Notes: generated from the sequence alone by a model not told the origin. DNA of 32,727 nucleotides from Mycoemilia scoparia (GCA_027575805.1 JANBPU010000179.1:1-32727), one strand, 5' to 3'; shown: positions 19,810 through 29,577, numbered from the stretch's first letter. Numbers and translations are program-made.

Positions 19810-20158
19810 ATAACCATTTGGCAGTAGTAGTAAATATCAACTATAACCATTTTTGATATTTCAACATGATTATTTGCAAATACACATTAGCATTCATATA
19901 CTACTTTTCGATATCACAATTGAGCTCAATTACTATTTAAACTTTTTTTAAAATAAAATTCAATTATATATATCAATATGGTTTAGGATCTGCAACTGAA
20001 GTAATATATTTAGTTTCTTGATTTGCTTTTTATATTCCAATAAAACACTTTTATAAAACAAATTATTATTTAAATCATATTTTAAATACTAGTTTTAAAG
20101 ATGAATATTTATTGAATAAATATGAATAAAAAATGAAAAATGAAAAATGAAAAACTCA
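19810..20158. other. Shared 3' intergenic of copy 1 and nuclease-like ORF
   Basis: Very AT-rich. The first 270 nt or so aligns with the flank after copy 2 (for example GGATCTG at 19986 and 23342, and TTTTATAAAACAAATTATTA versus TTTTACAAAACAAACTTGTT), so the duplication extends past the coding region. AAATAAAATTC near 19951 is a possible polyadenylation signal. A short (AAAAATG)n run lies at about 20131-20153. Confidence 0.6.
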
Positions 20159-20881
20159 CTAATCTTCAGACATATATTCTGATTTAAAATTATTGAGCCT
20201 TCTAAGTACTCTTAAACTATTTATAGGATAAAAGCACCTACCAGGCTCAATAAATACATAATCATTTTTATCTAAGAAAGCAGAAAATAGTGTTATCTTA
20301 CTACCAAAACTCAGAGAGCCTTGAACTCTTTTTAAAGTTTCATTTACCCTTAGGGCTGATGCAACAGCTATATATATTTGAGAATAGGCAGATAGTAAAT
20401 CATTTATACTATTCCTTGCAGAAGCAGGCTTGCTTTCATGCACCCAATAAATTTCGCCATCCTTCACCACTGCTACATCTGCATAACTAGCCTTGTTTCC
20501 AGCATCTATATAATATTCAAACTCGATTCTATAGCCCTAGCCCCATGGATACACAATATTGGCAATCTCCTTTGCAGCATTAGAGGAATAATGCTCATTC
20601 TCTTGATACCTTAATACTTGATTATAGGCATGGGTCGAATTATTATCTGGAACAAGTACCCCCCTTGTTGTAGTAATCTGCTGGTATGTCATTCTTGTGA
20701 ATATTATATTATTGTTCTCCAAATCATATAGTCTTTGTAGAGAAAATGCACGAATTTCAGGATATAGATTTAAATCAAAATATCCATCACAAAACCCAGG
20801 TCCATGTAAATTATCAAAAAACCTTATGCAATTGTAGTTGGTGTCGTAGGTAATAAGCTCATGTTGGTTGCAAGCAGACAT
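20159..20881 (-). pseudogene. PD-(D/E)XK nuclease-like ORF with one in-frame TAG (240 codons)
   Basis: Two ORFs (20881-20537 and the same frame on to 20159) form one reading frame interrupted only by TAG at 20539-20537, codon 115. Reading continues at once with sensible sequence (GYRIEFEYYIDAG). Asp135 in YADVAVV, then Glu149 and Lys151 in WVHESKP, form a D-x13-E-x-K pattern typical of the PD-(D/E)XK nuclease fold: a hydrophobic strand ending in Asp, a hairpin, then a strand carrying ExK. A Gln/Tyr-containing helix (LLSAYSQIYIAVASAL) follows, as in many members of that fold. Members occur in restriction enzymes, transposon-linked nucleases and Crinkler-type fungal proteins; I cannot say which group this is. 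A TATAAATA box 73 nt upstream remains intact. The nonsense codon lies before the catalytic residues, so a terminated product would lack them. A recent pseudogene, stop readthrough or a sequencing error are all possible. Confidence 0.6.
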
Positions 20882-20953
20882 TTTAAAAACAAAGATATGA
20901 ATTGGTGAAGAATTGTTTGATAATTTGGCTTGCAGAGGTAGCAGATTATTCTA

Positions 20954-20961
20954 TATTTATA
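20954..20961 (-). promoter_or_regulatory. TATA box of the nuclease-like ORF
   Basis: TATAAATA within the palindromic CTATAAATATAG context, 73 nt upstream of the ATG at 20881. Confidence 0.5.
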
Positions 20962-21913
20962 GAAATTTTGTTTAACATTATATCCTTCATTTTATGTGCT
21001 AAAATAGCAAATATGTAGTCATTTTTAAATTAATAATATATAATAATAATAACTCTATTTGAAATGAATAGAAATATCACTGTGTATAGCTTTGATTAGT
21101 ATTTCAAAGTATCCAATTTCAAAGAGCTATACTTCCAATGATGCTATTAATGTCAAGCTTTAATTACATATTATATATCAATCATTTCACACTCCTTTAA
21201 AAGCTTGACTCATTGATTTTTAAATATCAATAATAGCTTTAATGTAATTAGTAAGCTATATGGCCGCAGTAAATGTGTCTTTCAAATTTTAGACTTTATC
21301 AACTTCAATTTTTATCTTTGGTTTTCTAAGAGCAGAATCGAATAGAAAATTATTAATTAAATGTATTTAAATGCTTATATACTTGACATATATATTCATT
21401 TCAGTTAATACTATGAAAATGAAAAGTAGGAATCACTTTGATTACTCTTTGATCTCAAATCATAAATGATAAAACAACTTGATGTCAATATTGCTAATGA
21501 ATCAAATGAGAATGATTGTATGTTTCAACGGAGCTTTATTTACATTGTTTTTAGTATTAATCATTTTTAGTATCATACTGCCTCAATAACAAAGCAGAAT
21601 TATCCTATGGAGCAGTCATAGATATTTGATTTAGAAAGCCCACAACTCTTTTATTTTAAATGCTACTAAAATTTTGTGAGCAACCAAAAATTCAATGCAA
21701 GAGTCACGCTGTTCTTTGATATTTAACATGATGTTGCTTTTTGGTTTCTGATTTTTATTGAAAATACATCAATGCTGCGCAGACGTCAAAATATTGATGA
21801 TTATAACAAAGAAAATGCTGATCACTAAATATATCACAAAACTTATTCAGTTTTATTATAGTCAAAACAATGATACCATTAAAATGTGCATATATTTTAA
21901 ATAGGAAGCAAAT
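20962..21913. other. Very AT-rich intergenic, nothing recognised
   Basis: No ORF with domain evidence. Several imperfect internal repeats of short AT-rich words are visible, but no defined unit. Confidence 0.5.
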
Positions 21914-22033
21914 ATATGGGCAATTATTTTTGAAGAGTGAATTTTGGGGACCAGTGATTATAGGGGAATCACAGCCAAATGGGTGTCCAGTTGTACTAGT
22001 AAACTTTCACCCTTCAAAAATTATTACCCATAT
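21914..22033. mobile_element. MITE-like element, complete copy (120 bp)
   Basis: Terminal inverted repeats of about 28 bp: ATATGGGCAATTATTTTTGA at the left pairs with the complement of TCAAAAATTATTACCCATAT at the right. The interior contains GATTATAGGGGAATCACAGC and GTACTAGTAAACTTTCACCC. There is no coding capacity, so it is non-autonomous. A target-site duplication is not certain; TA or an AT-rich site is possible. Confidence 0.8.
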
Positions 22034-22490
22034 CATTGAAATCACAGTTTAAATCATATTAGTATTTAAATTTATCATTATAAAGAAGCATCAATAATCA
22101 GTGTCATTATCTTTCTATTGAGAATTTATATATAGCAGCGACACTGATAACATTGAAGCAAAGGAATAACTGTTATCACTATAATATTCAACCTGAGAGC
22201 TTGTATCAATTTTGAATGGAGCTTTGACCGCATTATTACTTTGCTTGATTTTTATAAAGCAATTGTAAAACATTCAATCTGATTTGATTGCTAGGCATGT
22301 GGTCATAAATATGTCATCTTGAGGCTATTTATGGTCACAATACTAATATCGTTGAAATAGCCTTTCTTCACTCTACAAATTTTCTTTTCACCATTTTCTC
22401 TACCTAAAACTCAACAGTTTTCAATACTATCATCTATTCGATCATTTTGAGACACACTTGTAGTACAAATTCTGGAAACATACAATATAA
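22034..22490. other. Intergenic upstream of copy 2
   Basis: AT-rich, with weak block similarity to the region upstream of copy 1 (for example around ATATTGAAGCACATC and ATATCGTTGAAATAGCC). The TATAAA at 22486-22491 lies about 26 nt before the preferred ATG. Confidence 0.4.
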
Positions 22491-22511
22491 ATGTTGACCA
22501 CTTCTGATATA

Positions 22512-23147
22512 ATGCCTGAAACCAAAGCAGCTCCAAGCACAGCAGAACCCTCAAGGAAGAAGCCCAGAACAAGGTCGGTAGTGAGAAGCGAGGCAAACAA
22601 AATAATGGCATATAGAATGATGCGAAGTGTACCAGAATATTATAAGAAAAAATGCCAAGCCCAGAGTACACGAGAGTATACAGGGATACCCCCAATAATA
22701 TATTCAACTATAGCCAACTTGGGCATTGAAGGGATTGAAATGCATTACGATATTCCAGGATATGACTGCATTATAACCTACAACAATGTGATAATCCACA
22801 GCATGATGGCCAAATACGATGAAGCTGCCCATGCAAAGATCTTGGAGTGCAACAGATACGAAAATCCCCTAGAGTGCCTAAAGGAGGGCAGGGGAGAACA
22901 TATGAAGGAAGTAGAGCGGCCAAAGCTTTTCTTTTCACAGATGACTACGAGACTAGCAAGTGATTGTGGTAAAAACATGATCCGAATTATGAGATTCAAA
23001 CGCACAAATTTCGGGAGTAATGGATCTTTTGACTTGGATTCTAAGGATTTAGTTAGACGTTATAGATATAATATCAGTGGCACTCTCAATTTAGCATGCG
23101 AAACCTTGGACCATGGTGACAAGTACATAATGGAAACATATCGCTAA
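22512..23147 (+). CDS. Duplicated unknown-family protein, copy 2 (211 aa)
   Basis: Paralogue of 19174-19809. About 370 nt of core coding sequence (from about 22606 to 22935) are identical except for a handful of bases, whereas codons before and after differ often and non-synonymously. Residues that change include THD to TYN (about 90-92), DKRGQFGTNIS to FKRTNFGSNGS (about 163-173) and most of the last 35 residues. An upstream in-frame ATG at 22491 would add seven residues, but it overlaps the TATAAA and has no match in copy 1, so 22512 is chosen. It shares the basic N-terminus and the three candidate helices described for copy 1. An intact frame in both copies, despite fast-changing ends, argues for retained function, which is unknown. 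Confidence 0.75.
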   Translation: MPETKAAPSTAEPSRKKPRTRSVVRSEANKIMAYRMMRSVPEYYKKKCQAQSTREYTGIPPIIYSTIANLGIEGIEMHYDIPGYDCIITYNNVIIHSMMAKYDEAAHAKILECNRYENPLECLKEGRGEHMKEVERPKLFFSQMTTRLASDCGKNMIRIMRFKRTNFGSNGSFDLDSKDLVRRYRYNISGTLNLACETLDHGDKYIMETYR

Positions 23148-23442
23148 ATAGCCACCCATTTGGCAGTGGCAGTAAATGCAAACTACTAGGATTTTATATT
23201 TTTATATTTTTATTGAATTTTCAACATGATCACTTGCAAGTACAAATTAGCATTTATAAATTGCATTTCGATATCGCAATTGAGCATAATAATAACAACA
23301 TTTCATCATAAATAAATACAAAGCAGCATGTGAATATGGCTTTGGATCTGTATTGTAGTAGTACATTTAGCTTATAGATCACTCTTTAATATTTTTTCAA
23401 TTGAGACTCTTTTACAAAACAAACTTGTTATTAGTTCTTTAA
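23148..23442. other. 3' flank of copy 2, part of the duplication
   Basis: Aligns with 19810-20080 after copy 1 through CCATTTGGCAGT, TCAACATGAT, CGATATC, GGATCTG and ACAAAACAAA blocks, with clearly more divergence than the coding core. AATAAATAC near 23310 may be a polyadenylation signal. Confidence 0.6.
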
Positions 23443-23721
23443 TCAAAAATAACCTAGGCACCTGATGTGGTTATTGTATAAAAATTTACGGGATGTCTTA
23501 ATGCAAGCTGTTCTCATTAATTCTACAGATATTTCTAAACCTTTACAACATTGCCACTTCACTTTATCCGCATTCCTTATTCGATCATGTATATTTATAG
23601 AATAAATATTAAACATCACAATCTTTTTATACAAGCTGCACTGAGAAGGGTTCTTAATAATGGCTATGGAACAATAAAGGCTGATAATCGCATATGTGCA
23701 TTTGAATCCAATATAATTCAA
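23443..23721 (-). pseudogene. Possible eroded relative of the nuclease-like ORF
   Basis: A 92-codon frame sits at the position and orientation, relative to copy 2, that the nuclease-like ORF has relative to copy 1 (about 300 against 350 nt). By eye, the stretch RIRNADKVKWQCCKGLEISV and the later RC pair line up loosely with RVNETLKRVQGSLSFGSK and GRCFYP of 20159-20470, and some nucleotide blocks also match. No ExK motif remains. This could equally be chance in AT-rich sequence. Confidence 0.3.
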
Positions 23722-23925
23722 AGTTGAGACTCACTTTTGGAATCTTGCATTTAAGTGATTAGCTACTAAACCTGATATAAACGGCACTCTTAATACGTGT
23801 TGAGATTCTTTGTTTAATATCAAAAGAAATACTTGTCAAAGCTGTACCAATTTTGTATCAACTTTGTCTAAAAAGTATATCATCTATGTACCAGTCAACA
23901 TTTCTGTGTATTACTGTTGTGGTAT

Positions 23926-24047
23926 CATATGGGTAATAATTTTTGAAGGCTGAAAGTTTACTAGTAAAACTGGACATTCATTTGGCTGTGATCACGTCTA
24001 TAATCTTTGGCCATTAAAATTTACCCTTCAAAAATTATGATCCATAT
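23926..24047. mobile_element. MITE-like element, complete copy, opposite orientation
   Basis: Ends CATATGGGTAATAATTTTTG and CAAAAATTATGATCCATATG are inverted repeats of the family. The interior AGTTTACTAGTAAAACTGGA and TTTGGCTGTGATCACGTCTA is the reverse complement of the arrangement at 21914-22033. The two complete copies bracket the second duplicated gene. Confidence 0.8.
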
Positions 24048-24068
24048 GGCTCACAATCCCATCACACA

Positions 24069-24097
24069 AACATATATATATATATATATATATATAC
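24069..24097. repeat. (TA)n microsatellite
   Basis: About 14 TA units following the MITE-like element. Confidence 0.9.
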
Positions 24098-24099
24098 AA

Positions 24100-25470
24100 T
24101 GACTGTGGTATCTAAGTTTCCTGTGGGCATAATGATACTACAAAATATATATGTTGGTTCCGGGCTATAATGCCTTCTACAGCAGAACACTCCAACAGAA
24201 GCCAAACAAGAGTTGGGGTACACGTAGTTTTATCATATGATAATTGGCAACGCCCTGATCATAGATCTGGTTCTTTTGTTGATCCCAAACCACAAAAGAC
24301 ACAATAAATCTGCTACCCGATCTGCTTAGCAAGGTTGTGATTGACAAATAAACCTCCACTCTCCCCTACCTTTAGTTAATTTTATACGTGTATGTACCTG
24401 ACCGTACGTGTGTCTGTCAGGCTAGCCGGACAAAAACCCCAAGCATAGAATTGGCGGAGGGTGGTTGCTGAATGGCCAGCGTTTTTTCTTTCTCCAGGAC
24501 TCCCGCACCACAGCTTCCAACAAAGATCCTCAATGTCAGTGGCAGAATGATCGAGAAAGATAGAGTGGGAAATGTTTGTGGGTCATAGGCAAATTGGATT
24601 GAGTTTCTGTGGCTGATACTGAGCTTATACAGTTGAGGTATTTGTTTCTGGAACAATCGGTCGGAAGGGACGCACACACCCACACCCAAACACACGACGG
24701 GCCTTGATTGGCGTGCAGCAGCACAACCACAACCACCACAACCCAGTACGCAGCAGTAGCAGCAGACTTAGATTGAGAGCTCGGGATGATGATCGGACTG
24801 TTCATGTTGTGAATAGAACTGGTTTGTTTGTGTCCATCCAAATCAATAGCAACATTTTGGGCTGATCATGTGTAGAAAGAAGGCCTTAGCAGTGCCAACG
24901 CATTGCAGTGGCCAGTGGTCGGTCTTTAACTCGTTCGTAGCAGCAGCAGCAGCAGCAGCAACAGGAGCAAAGACCGTAGGCCAAGAGAATCCATTCAAAT
25001 GTGCAAAAGGACAGTCAACGCAAAAGAACCCTGTCAACACCGCCAGTCAATGTCTTCCAGAATGCACACACACACACACACACGCTACGGCATCAGCATG
25101 GTGGTTGTTGATGGAGCAGTGGGAGTTTATTGAATAAATCCAAAGTAAACAGATAGATTTTGGATATACGATTTCTAAACTATGTGTTGTAGCTTAGTGT
25201 GCTCTGTATTTAAAAGACAGCGTCTATCAATCTGTGTGTTTGTCTTCTATCTATCTGGCCGTCGAATACCAAGAAAAAGGAAGCCAAAGAAACTGGATTA
25301 GGGCATCTTCTATTACAGCAACGGAAACGCCGATCATCTCAGCCTCTTTGCAACAAACCAGATCAGTATCAAATCCAAACCCCAATAGAATTACAAATGA
25401 CAAACTGCATATCATTCTATTTTACATTGGACGCTAGAATTGAGAAGCAGCGCTTTGAACACGGCAAGAT
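24100..25470. other. Intergenic, GC-richer, no gene recognised
   Basis: Includes an AGC run (about 24940-24962) and an (AC)n run (about 25066-25083). ORFs on both strands are short and translate the microsatellites (poly-Ala, poly-Val, Thr-His). It is probably part of a long upstream region of the 932-aa gene. Confidence 0.4.
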
Positions 25471-25660
25471 TAATGGTATTTTAATAATCAAAAAGACGGC
25501 TACGATCTGCTTGGTGCCTGGCAAAGAGGCATACACTGCATCCTGTGGGGTTAAACATATTAATAGCACTTTAATAATCAAGGAGACAGTTACGATCTGT
25601 TTGGCGCCTGACAAAGAGGCATACACACGCACCCAGCGGGCTCAAGCATATTAATAGACT
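25471..25660. repeat. 90-bp direct tandem repeat, about 2.1 copies
   Basis: TTAATAATCA recurs at 25481 and 25571, AAAGAGGCATACAC at about 25523 and 25613, and TAATAG/TTAATAG near 25561 and 25651: a 90-bp period with about 20 percent divergence. The period equals 30 codons, and both strands are open across it, which follows from the period and does not prove coding. Confidence 0.8.
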
Positions 25661-26502
25661 GGCGCAACGGGGATGCATTGTTGTGATTAAAGACATGCAT
25701 TATGGGCACATCAAACTCAAAATCGCTCTCTTCCAAAGACAGAGAGGTCGAGGTGCAGCCTGCGCGCGTGTAAGCGTGGGTATTTTTGGAAGTATTCAAT
25801 GGGGCCAAACAAAGACCAGGCGGCAGAGAAAGAAAGAAGCGAAAAAGGAATAGGGCTTGAGAGGTTCTGGGCAAACGGGAGAGGAGGCTGGTGGATAGAG
25901 CAGATCTGTTTGTCAATAGGATCTGCCGAAGCTTTGTGAACTCACAAACACCACCGCTGCTGCTATTATGAAAGGCTCTCAAGTATATCATCAAATAGGA
26001 GCAAGCCATTATGCGCATGAGTGTGCATCGCATTTTGTATGTGTCCTAGGAATCCAGGTCTTTGACTGTCTGCACCTCATGCGTGTTTATCAATCAAGCA
26101 CCGTTGGATATTAACCGTGTCTGCGCCTGCCTGTCTTTGGGAGAAATACAAGCAAAGCAGGGGGGGGGGGGTGCCTGGCCAGCTGGTTTGTTTGTTGCCG
26201 GAATTGTGCGAGCCCGAAAACCATTGGGCGCAGGGTATCGAGAAATGCCATTGAGTTTTGATTTGACTGGCCCATATTACACAGCATAGGAACATAGAAT
26301 ATGCTTGTCTGCCCATGTTTGTTTGCCCTGGGGCATCGTGTCTGGGAGAGTTGGCAAACCCTCCCCCACCCTTCGCAGCTACCATCCGCTTTTGAACAAA
26401 CACTGTGTGTGGTCTGTTTGCTTTGCCACAGACCCACCCTCGCTTAGCCATGTACGCTCTAAATCCTCCACCTGTGCTCAGCCATATCCATTGTTATCCT
26501 GG
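25661..26502. other. Upstream region of the 932-aa gene
   Basis: Contains a run of 12 G (26160-26171). Overlapping ORFs on both strands lack domains. A functional promoter is likely at its right end. Confidence 0.4.
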
Positions 26503-26512
26503 TATATAAATA
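26503..26512 (+). promoter_or_regulatory. TATA box of the 932-aa gene
   Basis: GGTATATAAATATC lies about 270 nt before the ATG at 26779. A pyrimidine-rich stretch (about 26540-26700) follows, consistent with a leader of some 240 nt. Confidence 0.55.
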
Positions 26513-26778
26513 TCGCTTCTGTGTCCATGTGCTTGTTTTTTCTTCAAACTACTACTCTTTAAAACCTGGAACAGCTCTCCCAATTGTCCTCTCTATCACA
26601 TATTCTCTTGTTCTTATCTAATCACTCTTGTTCTGTCTAACCTTGCTCCTTTGCTTGCCATACTCACGCTTGCTGTCCCCCTCCCGCCTTAGCTGTAGCC
26701 AAACACTCACAGAGACACACACACACAGCCCTGATTGCCTACCAGTGATCTATTTATGCTCCTATTGCTATCGGGCCA

Positions 26779-29577
26779 ATGTCTTCAGCTTTATTGACTC
26801 CCGCTCATTCCATTACAGGCGAATCTGCCGCTGCCACAGGTGCCGCTGCAGGCCCTGACAGCTGCGATAGTGGAGAGCAACTTTTCATCCGTAGCAATGC
26901 CAAAGACAACAAAGACCAAAGTGGATTGAGATTGCCGTCCATCTCCTTTCTTCTTTGCTCTGACACCACCAAGAATTTTGGCGCTGATGATGACGTCGAG
27001 AAGTCTAATAGCAGCACCAGCGCCAGGTTTGCAGACTCCATCTCTCCAAACCCACAGCCACTACAGTCACAGTCACTTAAGCGCCGTCGCCATCTTTATG
27101 AGCTACCCGGCATACCAGAGATTTCGGTGACCAATAACCACTTCTCTCCTACATCCTATTCCGCCTTACCTCCCATCAGCAACCACGCTGCCGCTGATGG
27201 CCAGCAAAACAAGAAGAGATTCTTTTCAACTCCTTTCGGGTCTTTGCCTCCACTTGATCTTCCCCATGGTTCCCAAAAGGATGGTGCGGCTGCTATGCCA
27301 GAAGTAAGCAAGTCACACAGTATGGGTAGCAAAACCCCTTTTAACGGTCCGGCAGCAACAGTAAGAAACACTCACCATATGCAGCCACAGCCACAGCATG
27401 GCAGCCACCACCGCCACCATCATCATGAACATTTGTTTGTTGATACGGTCACCTCATCTTCTACCATGAAAAGAGCCTGGGTGCCACCAATGAACAACTG
27501 CGATGTTGATAGTGGCAACGGCAGTGGGGGCCTTTCAGTTTCTCCAAATTCCCCTCTTTCGTCTTTGCCTTCGCTCCCCCTTCCAGAACCTGTCCACTTA
27601 CGGTCCAGCTATACGGCGCCACAAAGCAACGCCCACACATCTTCTTCGCCTTACATACTAAACAATGACGGATATAAACATTCTCGCAACGGTAGCGATG
27701 GAACAAAAACCGCTGCTCTGTGCTTATCTGGATTAGCAGCCCACTCTTCTTGTTCACCATCGCACAGACCTTATAACAGCAACAACAACAACAACAACAA
27801 TGGAAACCATTGTTTCCAGAACAAGAATAATGGTCTAAGACCACCAAAACAACAGCAACATCAACATCATTTATCCTTACCTGCCGTCAGCAACAACAAC
27901 AACAACAATGGCCACCATTCAAGAAATAAAAGTTATACCGAAAATCATCCATCTTCGTCATACACATTATCTGTTCCCAAATCTCATATGGTAACAAATA
28001 GTCGGGGCGCTATTTCTTCTTCGCCAATATTTCCTCCCCAATACTCATCATCATCATCAACATCAACATCAACAACAACAACACCAACCTCCAGCGATAA
28101 GCTACAACTTCAGCAATATCAACAACACAAGAAAAATGACTTGTCAGCTTACCAACTTCATCCGCATCAAACAACAACAGCCCTATCTAAATCATACGAG
28201 GACAGGTATCATCACCAATATACTCGAAGCTTTGGTAGCAATCCCAGTTATTACACAAATAGCAACGGCAGTAACACACTATCCGATACCAATTCTACGA
28301 CAACGACGATGATGGTAATGATGAGTGGAAGACGTGGAAGTAACGAAAGCAGCAGCAGTAGTATCAGCTCCGATAGAGATCTTAACAACAATGTCAACAA
28401 ACCCCTCAAAAAGTTTGTTCACCACAACTATACATCTTACTACATTCCGAGAACACCTTCAAATAGTTCTTTGTCGGGACGCTTGACTGCTTCTTCAACA
28501 TCTCCTACTCTTGGCGTACTTTCTAGACGACAGAATAATCATCATCATCACCACCACCACCACCACCACCACACCCATCACGATACCAAACACTATCCTT
28601 ACCACCAAGGTGTTATGACCAGAAGAAGGTCAAAGACATTGACTTTGCCATCAGGAACAACAACCAAGTCTGTTTGTCACATGGCACCAGGCTCATTGGC
28701 CATGACAACAAATACCACCTCGTCCACCGATTCCAAATCTGGCGGCGGACCAATGCGTAGGACTCGCAACAGATTCTCACTGACCTCCCGTATCCTGACT
28801 CTTCAATTCATGGTCATCAAGATGAAAGAACGGCTATGGCATCGTGAAATTGTCGAGTTGAGTCAGCAAATTCCAAATTCAAATCCCAAGGAAATTAAAA
28901 AGAGAATCGAAAACTTGAGGTCTCGTCATTGTGTGTTGGTTTGTCAGCTACTCAATTTTGGTGACCGCAGAAATAGTCTTGGTGGTCTGAGCAACAAAAG
29001 AATGCTACAGAACCCTGGTGGTGGCGGGTATTTGCTTACCGGTGAACATGGTGGTGAAGAAGAAGAAGAGTTTGAGGGATTCTTGACGGATAAGCAAAAA
29101 CTGGTACTTGATAAAGTTATTCATCGGTATTGTCATTCTAAATCTTCAACTGAAACTACTAATACTACAGCCACAGCTACAGCGGTGAATACTCATCATA
29201 GTGGGATTGCTGCGGTTGCTGTTGGAGATAACAATGATGACCCCGCCACAACAAATGGTGGTGGCTTGTCTGATGGATCGTTTGAATATGATTCTATGGA
29301 TCCTGATGGATATTTGAATGACGAAGCTTTGGTTACTGAATACACGTTCAAGATCATTTTGGGTCTTCCTTTACATTCCAATCCAGCACTTTGTCTCCTA
29401 CCACTCACTGCCTCAACTTCTTCATCCCATGAGCTTGGTAATGGCGGCAGCAACAGCAACAGCAACAGCGGTGGTGGTGGGTGTACGTTGGGTAATTTTG
29501 TCCGTCAAAAGATCCAAACATCTAGACCGGCGTATATTCGTTATATCAAGAAAACTTATGGTGTTGATTTCCACTAA
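26779..29577 (+). CDS. Ser/Asn/His-rich protein with conserved-looking C-terminal third (932 aa)
   Basis: Family not recognised. The start is the first ATG after an in-frame TGA at 26746. Residues 1-650 are disordered-type sequence: Ser/Pro/Thr-rich with short islands (SLKRRRHLYELPGIPEI near 95-115, MKRAWVPPM near 231), poly-Asn tracts (about 334-341 and 371-376), Ser/Thr runs (about 420-435) and an uninterrupted His run (about 587-598). From about residue 660 the sequence becomes orderly: RTRNRFSLTSRILTLQFMVI and EIKKRIENLRSRHCVLVCQL (to about 728) look helical and basic. A Gly-rich hinge and acidic GGEEEEEFEGFL (about 756-767) lead to TDKQKLVLDKVIHRYC. The last 90 residues (ALVTEYTFKIILGLPL to the end) also look structured, split by a Gly/Ser/Asn spacer. 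There is no signal peptide. It could be a regulatory or scaffold protein; that is inference from composition only. Confidence 0.75.
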   Translation: MSSALLTPAHSITGESAAATGAAAGPDSCDSGEQLFIRSNAKDNKDQSGLRLPSISFLLCSDTTKNFGADDDVEKSNSSTSARFADSISPNPQPLQSQSLKRRRHLYELPGIPEISVTNNHFSPTSYSALPPISNHAAADGQQNKKRFFSTPFGSLPPLDLPHGSQKDGAAAMPEVSKSHSMGSKTPFNGPAATVRNTHHMQPQPQHGSHHRHHHHEHLFVDTVTSSSTMKRAWVPPMNNCDVDSGNGSGGLSVSPNSPLSSLPSLPLPEPVHLRSSYTAPQSNAHTSSSPYILNNDGYKHSRNGSDGTKTAALCLSGLAAHSSCSPSHRPYNSNNNNNNNGNHCFQNKNNGLRPPKQQQHQHHLSLPAVSNNNNNNGHHSRNKSYTENHPSSSYTLSVPKSHMVTNSRGAISSSPIFPPQYSSSSSTSTSTTTTPTSSDKLQLQQYQQHKKNDLSAYQLHPHQTTTALSKSYEDRYHHQYTRSFGSNPSYYTNSNGSNTLSDTNSTTTTMMVMMSGRRGSNESSSSSISSDRDLNNNVNKPLKKFVHHNYTSYYIPRTPSNSSLSGRLTASSTSPTLGVLSRRQNNHHHHHHHHHHHTHHDTKHYPYHQGVMTRRRSKTLTLPSGTTTKSVCHMAPGSLAMTTNTTSSTDSKSGGGPMRRTRNRFSLTSRILTLQFMVIKMKERLWHREIVELSQQIPNSNPKEIKKRIENLRSRHCVLVCQLLNFGDRRNSLGGLSNKRMLQNPGGGGYLLTGEHGGEEEEEFEGFLTDKQKLVLDKVIHRYCHSKSSTETTNTTATATAVNTHHSGIAAVAVGDNNDDPATTNGGGLSDGSFEYDSMDPDGYLNDEALVTEYTFKIILGLPLHSNPALCLLPLTASTSSSHELGNGGSNSNSNSGGGGCTLGNFVRQKIQTSRPAYIRYIKKTYGVDFH

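Noticed and set aside
20537..20556. An 18-nt GT...AG segment that would remove the in-frame TAG of the nuclease-like ORF without shifting frame
   Set aside because: 18 nt is far shorter than the 101-160 nt introns seen in this window and below the size spliceosomes normally handle.
21870..22052. 60-codon plus-strand ORF
   Set aside because: It lies across the complete MITE-like element and is a by-product of it.
25590..26033. 147-codon minus-strand ORF
   Set aside because: It ends inside the 90-bp tandem repeat, has no domain, and lies in the probable upstream region of the 932-aa gene. Open frames are expected in this GC-richer DNA.
26077..26451. 124-codon and overlapping 108-codon minus-strand ORFs
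   Set aside because: Two overlapping frames without domains, crossing a 12-G run; they fit chance ORFs in upstream DNA.
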